Origin: Conchocele bisecta
Taxonomy: Eukaryota > Mollusca > Bivalvia > Lucinida > Thyasiridae
Length of the DNA stretch: 64,000 nucleotides
Direction: 5' to 3'
NCBI GenBank assembly: GCA_029237695.1
Contig: CM055265.1
Coordinates: 121,101,078 to 121,165,077 of the forward strand
The position numbers and the translations under genes were made by a program. Below, piece by piece: positions 44,101 to 48,564 of this stretch. Numbering within the stretch: the stretch's first letter is position 1; the number at the start of each line of letters is the position of its first letter. The notes under the pieces were generated by a model, which was not told the DNA's origin, searched no databases, and was given only the letters and a program-made list of their open reading frames with translations.

Positions 44101-45759
44101 TTACATTTATTGAGCATAGGCTGCATATGCAGCCTATGCTCAATAAATGTAAATCCAATAATTGTTTACAAGAAAACAATGTTAATGTGCAATTTACAGA
44201 CTATCATAATTTTGCACTTACGAACATTTTAGTCGTACGAAGTTTAGTGAAACGGTCACCTGATCTTTTGTACCACTTAGCTAGCATTAATTAATTTGTT
44301 ATATCACATTCATAGATAACTACATATGTATGTATTTAGCTGAATTTTACCAAACATTTCGTGACAATCGTGTATTTTTATGCATCTAGTGGTCGGACAA
44401 AACTGTTACTGTTTTTTTTTATTAAACTTAATATAGGGTTAACTGTATTGTAATTTTCAAATTTGGGGCGTATATCAGAAAATGATAGGTAGGAAAATCT
44501 GTTTAATGGCGACGCGCATGTTTTCCGACATATCATTTTCTGATATACGCCGCAAATTTCAAAATTACAATGCGGTTAACCTATTTATAATGCACTCCTT
44601 TACTACTGGCGTAGGAATACATATTGAAATAATTTGCGACCGTTCATCAACAATGATATACCTGTAATGTATGACTATCAGATTGCGTGATATGTATAGA
44701 GTGCATTAGAAACCATATTGAACGTACGAATATCAAATATAAACACGTTTGGCACGTGATTACTATACAAGTAAGGGGACAATCATAAACAGTGTGATGT
44801 ATAGACCCGGAGCACAATGAGTCACACTTATCCAAGGTGCATGATCACGTGGTCACAACAACAACAACAATGGCTTAAGTGTTGAAAGCGCGCTCACTCC
44901 AATTTAAGTAGTACTTGATAGTTTCCTTAATAGGCAACCAATTTTGATGAAAATATGGCGCAACAAACGCGTCTTCATAAGCTGAATTTGGTGGTCCCTT
45001 GAATTCGAGACTTATTTCTGTTGTTTTTTCGAAGAATCGATTTCCGTGTCAGTAGACACGGAAATCGATTCTTCGCAAGAACGACAGAAGTATGGGCCAA
45101 CGTACTGATACCACCAACTGTAGCTTAATAAGACGCGTTTGATGCGCCATATTTCATCAAAAATCCGTTACATAATAAGGACAAAATAAAAAAATACGTA
45201 CTTTGAATAGGAGGGCTTCTGGAAATTTCAGTATTTGTTGTTGTTGTTGCAAACACGTGATCATACACCTTGGTATTGCTAAAATTGTGTCAAGTGAATT
45301 ATTCAGTAAATATGGCTGAATTACTATGCATAATTATACGCTGCGACAGTCGTTTTGTACTACAGTGAAACCTCTCTAAACCGGACACCCTGGGAGGTCC
45401 CCAGGGTGTCCAGCGTAGAGAGGTTTCGCTGTAAATCAGACATGTGATCATTCTCAGCCATAGCTATGTGCTATGCGATCACGAACAAACATTATTACCT
45501 GAGATAAATGACCAAGAAAGTCATAGCAAATGAAATCAGATGTGTTTTCTTGGTATCCGGTTTAGAGAGGTTCCACTGTAATTCCGTTACAAATGTTTAT
45601 TTTCAGAGCGCCTTCGATGTTCTGTTCATAGTTATTCAGGAATCAGCTGAGCTAGACAAAGCGACGACAGTTGCATGGAGAAAGTTGATACAAGCAGTAA
45701 GCAAAACCATGGCACAGGAATTCAGCAAACATGGCATCATTCATACCGATATATATTGA
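11181..45759 (+). CDS. Globin, four-exon gene (159 aa)
   Basis: A haem-binding globin of the myoglobin/haemoglobin fold, presumably cytosolic because no signal peptide is visible. CDS = join(11181-11184, 34215-34311, 37734-37959, 45607-45759), 480 nt, with no internal stop and GT/AG at every junction. Landmarks seen: LTKGE...W16 (A12 Trp), Gly28 (B6), Tyr39-Pro40 (C helix), Phe46 (CD1), His65 (E7, in FIQHAEKF), His97 (F8, in VVDHVKRN), and an amphipathic H helix with TTVAWRKLI. The intron after the second base of codon 34 is five residues before the C-helix Tyr-Pro, as in vertebrate beta globin (B12.2). The next intron is phase 0, 12 residues after His F8 (G7.0). Ligand transport or storage versus sensing cannot be decided. 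Length is normal for a single-domain globin. No neighbouring globin is seen. The first exon is the least certain part. Confidence 0.92.
11191..11654. other. Start of intron 1, no repeat recognised
   Basis: AT-rich with poly(A) and poly(T) runs. No exon or element seen. Confidence 0.45.
11655..11913. mobile_element. Family I copy, short and complete
   Basis: Both ~20-bp termini present. About four units per side, flipping at CCCACGGGAACG (about 11776). Confidence 0.9.
11951..12193. mobile_element. Family A MITE, full length
   Basis: Starts GGGGTCCGTTTCAC and ends GTGAAACGGCTCCC. The central palindrome has CTTATGCAGTC mismatches. Confidence 0.9.
12194..12473. other. No gene seen
   Basis: A short palindrome GCCTGAGCTGTAACACAGC at about 12317-12340. 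Nothing else recognised. Confidence 0.45.
12474..12577. mobile_element. Family M palindrome, complete
   Basis: Nearly perfect 104-bp inverted repeat bounded by TACAGTGGGG and CCCCACTGTA, centre GGTTGGAACCAACC. TA at both ends fits a Tc1/mariner-type target. Confidence 0.85.
12841..12895. mobile_element. Family X central fragment
   Basis: GACGGCTCGTTACGAGCCGG hairpin without recognisable termini. Confidence 0.6.
12896..12986. repeat. 90-bp near-perfect palindrome
   Basis: Arms GTAGTTGCGAAC...GTACTGTCCGTAGG around CCGTAGGCCTACGG, placed inside the family X remnant. Confidence 0.8.
13090..13318. mobile_element. Family A MITE, left terminus mutated
   Basis: The outer GGGGCCCG is replaced by a T run. 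Centre GCATAGGCTGCATGTGCAGC. The right arm is intact to ACGGCCCCC. Confidence 0.88.
13319..13962. other. No gene seen
   Basis: AT-rich; no repeat recognised. Confidence 0.45.
13993..14066. mobile_element. Small palindromic element (TTCATTAGAATTGTCTC)
   Basis: Inverted arms around TCATTGGAGACAATT. A second copy at 33583-33657 is identical through the core. Confidence 0.8.
14211..14952. mobile_element. Family C MITE nested in family O
   Basis: TAGTCTGTTTCACG and CGTGAAACAGACTA termini with TA at 14209-14210 and 14953-14954. The left third is replaced by a segment (14284-14478) that also occurs at about 14986-15160. The GTTAAATCCCCATAGACATC hairpin occurs twice in tandem at 14669-14789. Confidence 0.85.
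15084..16272. repeat. Right arm of the ~1.2-kb inverted repeat
   Basis: Mirror of 532-1713. A fragment of its outer end is also repeated directly inside the family C copy at about 14390-14465. Confidence 0.88.
16278..16675. mobile_element. Family N element, reverse orientation
   Basis: GACGCGCGGTGGTATCAGG and GATATCAGTGTGTAAATTTACG inside, ending GAGTGGGCATGTACC. The other terminus is missing at the junction with the inverted-repeat arm. Confidence 0.8.
16699..16720. repeat. (AATC)n microsatellite
   Basis: Five AATC units. Confidence 0.9.
16801..17218. mobile_element. Family I copy, termini decayed
   Basis: TACGTAGCCCCGCAGGTGAC at the left and GGGGCTTCGTA at the right. The array flips at CCCACGGGAACG (about 16980), with seven or eight units on each side. 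Confidence 0.9.
17279..17521. mobile_element. Family A MITE with a matching empty site
   Basis: Flanks AACATTCATAATCTGG and CTGGCTCATACAACACC correspond to the uninterrupted ACATTCATAATCTGG...TCGTACAACACC at about 9818-9846. CTGG appears on both sides. Confidence 0.9.
17606..18115. mobile_element. Family N element, complete
   Basis: Begins AAAGGCACATGCCCACTCAG and ends GAGTGGGCATGTACCTTT. About 510 bp with no coding capacity. Confidence 0.85.
18273..18507. mobile_element. Family A MITE, full length
   Basis: Centre reduced to GAGCATATGCAGCCTATGCTC. Both termini intact. Confidence 0.92.
18591..18870. mobile_element. Family P element
   Basis: GCCGTCTGCTGTTTATTTTC at the left and CAACAGCAGACGACAATTG at the right. 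Internal hairpin CACTTCAGAATCATTTCC with its mirror. Confidence 0.8.
18871..19057. repeat. Tandem partial duplicate of family P
   Basis: Repeats the hairpin and right end of the preceding copy with few mismatches, including AAGCAACAGCAGACGAC. Confidence 0.85.
19298..19534. mobile_element. Family A MITE
   Basis: A GGAACATTTTAGCC variant carries a 5-bp insertion in the right arm. Right terminus GGGCTCATGG is mutated. Confidence 0.9.
19765..20053. mobile_element. Family D MITE, reverse orientation
   Basis: TTTATCCCGTCAACACAG start and CTACTATTCTCTATA end. Hairpin ATATCTGGCGCGGCACGG...CCAGATATTT with a GGGATGTGCTCGGCAGAGCC loop region. Confidence 0.87.
20132..20274. mobile_element. Family A MITE, centre deleted
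   Basis: The left arm stops at ATATTCGTAGGCTGCATATG, so most of the palindrome is gone. The right arm is intact. Confidence 0.85.
20275..20740. other. No gene seen
   Basis: No repeat or exon recognised. Confidence 0.45.
20741..20977. mobile_element. Family A MITE, perfect centre
   Basis: GAGCATAGGCTGCAGCCTATG centre without the TATGCA insert found in longer copies. Confidence 0.92.
21072..21300. mobile_element. Family O MITE
   Basis: TGACTGTGATTGGAGACATG to TTGCTCCAGTCACAGCCAT. Inner palindrome GATCAGCCTGTGCATCCGCA and mirror. Confidence 0.8.
21409..21576. mobile_element. Unnamed MITE with ATATCTAGAAGGTAGG terminus
   Basis: Inverted ends ATATCTAGAAGGTAGGACAC and ATATCCTACCTTGTAGATAT, 168 bp. 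The middle carries a second imperfect inverted repeat GGGCCCGGC/GGCCGGGACC. Confidence 0.7.
21577..22048. other. No gene seen
   Basis: Unique-looking sequence. Confidence 0.45.
22049..22405. mobile_element. Family F hairpin element
   Basis: CAAGGTGCATGATCACGTGG at the left, CCACGTGATCAT at the right. Long inverted arms through ATGGCGCAGCAAACGCG and CTGCATTTGGTGGTC. Several deletions in the left arm. Confidence 0.87.
22406..22473. mobile_element. Family T fragment (hairpin and right end)
   Basis: AGGACACCCTGGGGACCTCC hairpin, then TCCGGTTTGGAGAGGTTCC. The final CACTGTA is mutated. Confidence 0.65.
22630..22940. mobile_element. Family G element
   Basis: CTATTTCTAATGCACTCTAT start. Second half is a long hairpin, TATATCAGAAAATGATAG around CGCTAGCGCG. 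Confidence 0.85.
23060..23365. mobile_element. Family G element, reverse orientation
   Basis: Mirror of the copy 120 bp upstream. Hairpin centre GGCGGCGCGCTAGCGGCGCC, ending AGAGTGCATTAG. Confidence 0.87.
23610..23649. repeat. (TCCGCG)n tract
   Basis: Hexamer repeat just left of the tandem units, unusually GC-rich for this window. Confidence 0.8.
23655..24265. repeat. Four tandem ~155-bp units
   Basis: Each unit has GAAACTTCACACATGCATAG, AAGAATGACAACTCTTGC and TTAGTTATCTCCCTTTTTTG. Units start near 23701, 23858, 24004 and 24162 (spacings 157, 146, 158). The minus strand stays open across units, giving a spurious repetitive peptide. Confidence 0.9.
24440..25290. repeat. Degenerate tandem modules with T-rich tracts
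   Basis: GGTAATTTATACAGGTA and CTGGGCTCCAGTAG modules recur near 24446, 24822 and 25060, separated by CATTTTTTTT runs (24570-24725). GTAGCATAAGGTCGTAAGTG occurs at about 24741 and 25259. Confidence 0.8.
25330..25640. repeat. Two further ~155-bp tandem units
   Basis: Same unit as 23655-24265, resuming after the T-rich modules; units near 25346 and 25501. Confidence 0.88.
25980..25996. repeat. Poly(C) tract
   Basis: Sixteen C; length unreliable. Confidence 0.9.
25997..26100 (-). mobile_element. Possible tRNA-derived SINE fragment
   Basis: On the minus strand GGGTTCGATCCCG resembles a Pol III B box, followed on the plus side by a TTTATTGGTGTTTAACGGCC stretch. No A box is clear, so this is tentative. 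Confidence 0.35.
26164..26678. mobile_element. Family D MITE interrupted by another element
   Basis: GAGAATAGTAGGT, then an insertion, then resumption at GTAGGTTAGTTCCGTGAATG. Ends GTGTTGACGGGATAAA. Confidence 0.87.
26181..26378. mobile_element. hAT-like MITE nested in family D
   Basis: CAGGGTTTCCGCTGG and CCAGCGGAATCCCTG termini, with GTAGGT repeated on both sides (26175-26180, 26379-26384). Inner GGCGATAAAAA-type sequence also occurs at 33170-33295. Confidence 0.75.
26692..26921. mobile_element. Family A MITE
   Basis: Left half of the palindrome truncated (TTTATTGAGGCAGCC). It sits 13 bp after the family D copy. Confidence 0.9.
27048..27285. mobile_element. Family X (piggyBac-like) MITE with intact TTAA pair
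   Basis: TTAA at 27044-27047 and 27286-27289. 238 bp, the same length as the copy in the reverse transcriptase. Right terminus mutated to GGTGAAACCG. Confidence 0.85.
27372..27608. mobile_element. Family A MITE, full length
   Basis: Perfect short centre GAGCATAGGCTGCAGCCTATG with one mismatch; both termini intact. Confidence 0.92.
28086..28332. repeat. Left arm of a ~248-bp inverted repeat
   Basis: CGATCGTTACACACGATATT through GAAACAAATGATCGG in reverse complement at 29748-29995. Confidence 0.88.
28526..28759. mobile_element. Family A MITE, rearranged centre
   Basis: GAGCATAGGCTGCTTATGCAG followed by an extra GAGCATAGGCAGCC. TTTACATTTATAGAG mutates one AATAAA. Confidence 0.9.
28880..29050. 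mobile_element. Family O MITE, ends decayed
   Basis: GTGTAGATCCAGATCAGCCTG to CAGGAGCTACACTGGTCAC. Outer terminal repeats not recognised. Confidence 0.7.
29056..29631. mobile_element. Family C MITE, full length
   Basis: TACTGTCTGTTTCACG start and CGTGAAACAGACTA end. Single GTTAAATCCCCATAGACATC hairpin at 29225-29290. Confidence 0.9.
29748..29995. repeat. Right arm of the ~248-bp inverted repeat
   Basis: Mirror of 28086-28332. The interval between arms contains one copy each of A, O and C. Confidence 0.88.
30134..30482. mobile_element. Family F hairpin element, middle deleted
   Basis: CAAGGTGCATGCTAACGTGG to ACCACGTGATCACATACCTTG. The inner GCGTCTTGTTAAGC part of the left arm is missing. 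Confidence 0.87.
30537..30670. mobile_element. Family O fragment
   Basis: TAGCGATATATAGTGCTTG and CAGATCCCGTTCAGC...CTGATCTTGATTTACACTG. Ends degraded. Confidence 0.6.
30671..31077. other. No gene seen
   Basis: No repeat or exon recognised. Confidence 0.45.
31078..31316. mobile_element. Family A relative with a different interior
   Basis: Termini GCCCGTTTCACTAAACTT and GAAGTTTAGTGAAACGG as in family A, but the middle lacks the GAGCATAGGC palindrome and instead has GTTTTCTGACAGCCGATTTT. A separate subfamily sharing the terminal repeats. Confidence 0.8.
31318..31622. mobile_element. MITE with ~36-bp terminal inverted repeats
   Basis: GTAGCCTATTTCACCAACAT and the inverse at 31591-31620, both followed inwards by GCAAAGTATACTTT. 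A TTATCACAGCC palindrome is at the centre. It abuts the family A relative without spacer. Confidence 0.85.
31712..31951. mobile_element. Family X (piggyBac-like) MITE
   Basis: CCCTTTAACCCC to GTTGAAAGGG, flanked by CTAA and TTAC, so both target copies have one mismatch. Centre GGCTCGTCATGAGCC. Confidence 0.82.
31967..32333. mobile_element. Family N element, reverse, end missing
   Basis: ACTCAGTAAGGCACG start, inner TATGCAAATGAGGCATGATA and CGGTTATCGCCCCTGATATC. Truncated before the right terminus. Confidence 0.78.
32461..32556. mobile_element. Family G fragment
   Basis: GATCGTTCATCAACAATGAT to TATAGAGTGCATTA, the outer quarter of the element. Confidence 0.8.
32818..33344. mobile_element. 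Family B element, reverse, with internal insertion
   Basis: TATAATTCCAGCAC start, CATTCATTCCTATAG end. The hairpin half is broken at 33170-33295 by AATTGGCGATAAAAA sequence with an A/T-run hairpin. Confidence 0.83.
33432..33803. mobile_element. hAT-like MITE
   Basis: AGGGCTCCAGA and TCTGGTGCCCT termini with an 8-bp flanking repeat CCTACTGC / GCTACTGC (33424-33431, 33804-33811; one mismatch). 8-bp duplications are typical of hAT. Confidence 0.65.
33583..33657. mobile_element. Small palindromic element, second copy
   Basis: Core identical to 13993-14066 (TTCATTAGAATTGTCTC and mirror), nested in the hAT-like MITE. Confidence 0.8.
33953..34133. mobile_element. Family A MITE, right terminus missing, near globin exon 2
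   Basis: Ends at AGACTATCATAATTC. 81 bp lie between it and the exon 2 acceptor. Confidence 0.88.
34215..34311 (+). CDS. Globin exon 2 (A and B helices)
   Basis: Acceptor TTTTCATTATAG precedes the exon and donor GTAAGT follows. It encodes residues 2-34, including Trp16 (A12) and Gly28 (B6). It starts in phase 1 and ends after the second base of Lys34. The last 49 bases across the donor resemble the minisatellite that fills intron 2. Confidence 0.92.
34501..34570. mobile_element. Family O fragment
   Basis: GTGTTGATCCTGG...CAGTCTGATCCGGAACTG. Confidence 0.5.
34750..34860 (+). repeat. Diverged units ancestral to the 66-bp array
   Basis: AACACCTACCTCATTATGAA and CACCGTATCAGTTGGTTAACA, then a second AAAGTATGCAT unit. 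They sit between globin exon 2 and the regular array and resemble both. Confidence 0.7.
34892..34955. repeat. 64-bp near-perfect palindrome
   Basis: GACTAACC...ACATTTTTTAGGAAATATT and mirror, in globin intron 2. Confidence 0.85.
35167..36875 (+). repeat. 66-bp minisatellite in globin intron 2
   Basis: About 24 regular units (GTATGCACCGTATCAGTTAG, then TACGTAATGTCTCGACACAC, then GGTGAAACCTACCTGATC) plus diverged units at both edges. Spacing is 66 bp at 35291, 35357 and 35423. A TTTA insertion variant marks a three-unit, 202-bp higher-order repeat around 35874 and 36076. Confidence 0.95.
36876..37233. other. Intron sequence, no repeat recognised
   Basis: Unique-looking stretch between the array and the family F copy. 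Confidence 0.45.
37234..37652. mobile_element. Family F hairpin element, near-complete, before exon 3
   Basis: CAAGGTGCATGATCACATGG to CCACGTGATCATACACCTTG. The centre CGTGTCTGCCGACACG joins arms of nearly 200 bp. Ends 81 bp before the exon 3 acceptor. Confidence 0.9.
37734..37959 (+). CDS. Globin exon 3 (haem pocket, C to early G helix)
   Basis: Acceptor TTATTTTTCAG, donor GTAAGT. It encodes residues 34-109 with Tyr39-Pro40, Phe46 (CD1), His65 (E7) and His97 (F8). CD1 to E7 is 19 residues and E7 to F8 is 32, within globin range. It ends in phase 0 after MPDFN. This is the strongest single piece of evidence for the gene. Confidence 0.95.
38143..39559. mobile_element. 1.4-kb element with GGTTTTTGTAAACCCCC-rich ends
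   Basis: Terminal TGTAGAGCCGG and CCGGCTCTACA, with GCCGCC directly repeated outside both ends (38137-38142, 39560-39565). Subterminal blocks of CCGGTTTTTGT occur in both orientations, plus an extra internal inverted block at 38440-38520. No long open frame. Confidence 0.85.
39728..40126. mobile_element. Family C MITE, central hairpin deleted
   Basis: TACTGTCTGTTCCACG to CGTGAAACAGACAGTA. Lacks the GTTAAATCCCCATAG hairpin. Confidence 0.85.
40243..41836. repeat. 22-bp minisatellite in globin intron 3
   Basis: Unit GAATTGAGTCAGGG plus ATTTGTTT, about 70 copies. Flanks (40243-40550, 41700-41836) are regular, while 40560-41600 is full of single-base indels and broken units. Confidence 0.95.
41836..42320. 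mobile_element. Family B element with duplicated hairpin
   Basis: The TATAGGAATGAATGGCC...CGTCCAGTATTCCCG hairpin occurs twice in tandem (41836-41955, 41956-42120), then the non-hairpin half. It abuts the minisatellite. Confidence 0.88.
42419..42655. mobile_element. Family G element, truncated in the hairpin
   Basis: TATTTCTAATGCACTCTATA to GGCTCCGCTAGCGCCTCGCC. The right hairpin arm is missing. Confidence 0.83.
42765..43304. mobile_element. Family C MITE
   Basis: TACTGTCTGTTTCACG to GCGAAACAGACTATA. Hairpin reduced to its left arm at 42930-42965. Confidence 0.88.
43347..43906. mobile_element. Family A MITE broken by a family B element
   Basis: Left part 43347-43510, right end 43878-43906 (CCTACGAAGTTTAGTG). 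About 30 bp of A is missing at the junction. Confidence 0.82.
43511..43877. mobile_element. Family B element nested in family A
   Basis: CTATAGGAATGAATGGCC to GTGCTGGAATTATTA, complete. GGAAGGCCTCGTCC hairpin centre. Confidence 0.88.
44018..44261. mobile_element. Family A MITE, full length
   Basis: Complete palindrome GCATAGGCTGCATATGCAGC. Right terminus GAAACGGTCACC. Confidence 0.92.
44431..44713. mobile_element. Family G element, reverse
   Basis: TAGGGTTAACTGTATTG to TATAGAGTGCATTAG. Hairpin loop shortened around GGCGACGCGCATG. Confidence 0.85.
44833..45272. mobile_element. Family F hairpin element, complete
   Basis: CAAGGTGCATGATCACGTGG to CACGTGATCATACACCTTGG. Centre CGTGTCAGTAGACACG. 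Confidence 0.9.
45361..45580. mobile_element. Family T (pogo/Tigger-like) MITE against exon 4
   Basis: TACAGTGAAACCTCTCTAAA to TTTAGAGAGGTTCCACTGTA with TA at both ends. Inner GACACCCTGGGAGG hairpin. Same length class as 57239-57460. Confidence 0.85.
45607..45759 (+). CDS. Globin exon 4 (G and H helices, stop)
   Basis: Acceptor GTTTATTTTCAG. It encodes residues 110-159 and ends at TGA 45757-45759. The G helix starts SAFDVLF and the H helix contains TTVAWRKLIQAVSKTMAQEF. Only 26 bp separate the end of a pogo-like MITE (45580) from the exon, so branch point and polypyrimidine tract lie in a very short unique stretch. Confidence 0.93.
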   Translation, partial: SAFDVLFIVIQESAELDKATTVAWRKLIQAVSKTMAQEFSKHGIIHTDIY

Positions 45760-45781
45760 ACATATTGCATTTGCCAGTACA

Positions 45782-46014
45782 GGGGCCCGTTTCACTAAAC
45801 TTCGTACGACTAAAATGAAAAGTTAGAATCGTCTGAAAATTTCAGTTGATGGATTTACATTTATTGAGCATAGGCTGCATATGCAGCCTATGCTCAATAA
45901 ATGTGAATCCAATAATGATTTACAAGAAAACAATGTTAATGTGAAATTTACAGACTATCATAAGTTTGCACTTACACACATTTTAGTCGTACGAAGTTTA
46001 GTGAAACGGCCCCG
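45782..46014. mobile_element. Family A MITE forming the globin 3'UTR
   Basis: Starts 22 bp after the stop codon. Left arm lacks GTTCGTAAGTGC. The palindrome is intact and carries AATAAA in the sense direction. Confidence 0.92.
45896..45901 (+). terminator. Polyadenylation signal inside a family A MITE
   Basis: AATAAA 137 bp after the globin stop codon, in the right half of the MITE's central palindrome. Only 22 bp of unique sequence lie between the stop and the MITE, and they hold no AATAAA or ATTAAA. The MITE would therefore supply most of the 3'UTR and the cleavage signal. A more distal site is possible. Confidence 0.6.
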
Positions 46015-46232
46015 GGGGTCCGTGCTGAATAGGTCATGGACTACTGTAATATGTATTTAATAACGCAGCACCCGTCTTGTAGAAGTTCATATTTAATACA
46101 TGTCGCGTCAACGTGTGCCAAACATGTTCAAATACATGAATACATGTAAAGTCATTTGTAAATAGCACGGACAATATGATGTTTTGAGAATCACCTCTTA
46201 CTGTACTCGAGAGCATGAATGGCATGAATATG

Positions 46233-46435
46233 TACTGTCTGTTTCACGAAATCTGCTAAAATTTTACGGCTATACATACAATGTAAAAACAATACTTTGT
46301 TCGATACTATTAAATCATAGCAACATTTAAGAATGAGCCTTCTTTATAGTTCGTGAAATTTGGTCCAATATTGATTGTATTACGAACAATTGATTTGTCT
46401 ATGGGAAATTAACACGGGGAAAGTGAGACGGAGTA
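46233..46435. mobile_element. Family C left half
   Basis: TACTGTCTGTTTCACG to GAAATTAACACGGGG, cut before the hairpin. Confidence 0.82.
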
Positions 46436-46487
46436 AATAGTAGTCGATGATCCAAACGTTGCCGCCACTTCTCTAAACAACGATTTT

Positions 46488-46796
46488 ATAGAGAATAGTA
46501 GGTTAGTGCCGTGAATGGGAAAAACATATCTGGCAAGGCTTAGGAAACGGGATGGGCGAGGCTCTGTCGAGCACATCCGGTTTCCGTGCCGCGCCAGATA
46601 TCTTTTCCCATTCACTGCACTAACCTACTATTCTATTTATCCTGTCAACACCTACAAATGGCTTTAAAATGCAAAAAATATAACTCCAGCCACGGCACAT
46701 ATTCATACGCAATGATTAGGTCGTATTGACAGGATATAACAAAAGTTTCACGGCACCGTGTTTCACGGCACATACGCACTGTGTTGACGGGATAAA
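46488..46796. mobile_element. Family D MITE, full length
   Basis: TATAGAGAATAGTAGGTTAG to GTGTTGACGGGATAAA. The reverse transcriptase relic starts immediately after it. Confidence 0.9.
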
Positions 46797-46801
46797 AAAC
46801 T

Positions 46802-48051
46802 ATGCATCAGTGGTCTCTCAAATGGTTGGTTACATTTAATCCATCTAAAACAGAAACCATGGTATTGTCAAGAAAACAAAACAAACCACAACATCCTAAT
46901 TTGGCAATTAACCATGTAGTTTTAGACCATATAACTGAGCATAAACATCTTGGAGTAACTTTCTCAGATGATGGTAGATGGAACACCCACATATCTGGCT
47001 GCCTAAATAAAGTCTGGCAACGGATTGGTACTTTACGTTCGCTTAAGTTACTTCTAAAGAGGTTGTGCTTAGAACGCCCCTATCTTACATGTATCCGCCC
47101 GCTTCTAGAATATGGCGACATTATTTGGGACAACTGCTCCAATGAACTTAACCCTTTGAACCCGAAATCCCACAATTGTGGTTTATGCAAAAAGTGCAGA
47201 TCCATATGAGTCGGCTCGTAACTAGCCGTCTCATCAGGATCTGCACTTTTTGAAAGTAATTTTAATATTTCTTAGAACAAAAACACCCCCTTTTCATAAA
47301 TGGACGAATCTGAAAATCATTTTGTGACCTTTGGATTGGTCGGAACATTAGCATATCACAGTCCATTCCAGTTCCTTAGGGTTGAAAGGGTTAAACACGA
47401 TCTTGAAGCTGTTCAAAACCAAGCTGCGCGAATTGTTACAGGGGCTACAAAACTATGTAGCTTAGACAATTTATTTCGCGATTTAAAATGGGAATCCCTA
47501 GCAACAAGGAGAAAAAGGCATAAACTTATAGAACTCTACAAAATGAAAATCGCTACGATCTCCGAAATGCAGATAACATTCCAATGAACCTCTGCCGGAC
47601 AGAAATGTACAGAAATTCATTCTTACCATCAGCAATTCCTGAATGGAACGATTTACCTGACCACATTAGGAACGCACCTAGTTTATCAGCATTTAAGTAT
47701 ATAATGAATACGACGATGTCAAAACCATCACCGCTCTTTAATATAGGCAATAGGAGAGACCAAATAATGCACGCTCGTCTTCGTCTCTCATGTAGTTCGC
47801 TTAACTATGATCTCTACCGAAAATCAATAGTAGAGTCCCCCCTATGTACTTGTGGAGCACAAGAGACGGTGGATCACTTTATAACAACTTGCACAAAATA
47901 CGAACGACAACGTCAAGAATATCTCACGAACCTCGAATGCCCTAACATTACTAGCAATCTCCTGAACGGAAATCAACGCCTATCGTTTGAACAAAACACA
48001 CATATGTTCTTGCAAGTACAAACATTCATAGCATCTACAAAGCGTTTCTAG
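46802..48051 (+). pseudogene. Non-LTR retrotransposon, 3' part of reverse transcriptase (Jockey/CR1-like)
   Basis: 5'-truncated relic beginning where a family D element ends. The first block (46802-47147) has FNPSKTE, KHLGVTF and CIRPLLEYGDIIWD, the thumb-proximal motifs of non-LTR reverse transcriptases. After a 239-bp piggyBac-like insertion the frame continues as HDLEAVQNQAARIVTG. A frameshift near 47545 shifts the last part to another frame, which has SFLPSAIPEWNDLP and a C-terminal CTCG...H...C knuckle (CX1C, then His and Cys) and ends at 48051. Endonuclease and the catalytic YxDD region are absent. Jockey versus CR1 assignment is by motif style only. Confidence 0.85.
47152..47390. mobile_element. 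Family X (piggyBac-like) MITE inside the reverse transcriptase
   Basis: Termini CCCTTTGAACCC and GGGTTGAAAGGG, flanked by TTAA at 47148-47151 and 47391-47394. The centre holds the hairpin around GCTCGTAACTAGC. Removing the element and one TTAA puts GAA CTT AAA CAC GAT back in frame, so this is a precise insertion. Confidence 0.88.
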
Positions 48052-48054
48052 ATA

Positions 48055-48563
48055 ATGCGTATATCATATACGCTTGCATAGTATATGTCTTATATAGTGC
48101 CCAATGTCGTTCATAATAAGTACATACAGTCGAGCACCGTAACACAACAAAACAATTCACGCTGGCGAGCCGCCGCTCTTCGCAGTTCACGGTACTGATC
48201 CTCACGGGAACAGATGTATTTAATGTTTAAGTACTACAAGTCCTCGTGGGGTCAATACAAATACCATTTAGCGATGTTGCTCGAGACTTCTCCACCACCA
48301 CAATCACAAAATTTGCAATAAAAAACAACATTACTAGTATACCAACTATATATCATATACCTATACCATGTGCGTACTCTTGTTAAGAATGAAATAATGG
48401 AAATTATAACAAATTCATAATATGTAATATGCAAATGTACTTGTAATGTTGTTTGCGCACATGCCTTTGCATTGTATGTAAATAAGTTGTAATTATCTTG
48501 TATGAATATGAATTCATTAAGCTATTAGCTTGTTTTCAAATCCACGTATAATTCACATGTACT
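48055..48563 (+). other. Probable 3' tail of the retrotransposon
   Basis: AT-rich non-coding sequence after the relic's stop, up to the next MITE. It probably includes the element's 3'UTR, but no poly(A) or simple-repeat tail marks the end. Confidence 0.4.
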
Positions 48564-48564
48564 G

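Larger units (their letters stand above)
37960..45606 (+). other. Globin intron 3 (G7.0, 7.6 kb)
   Basis: Phase 0 intron containing a 1.4-kb inverted-repeat element, the 22-bp minisatellite, and copies of families A, B, C, F, G and T. Confidence 0.9.
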
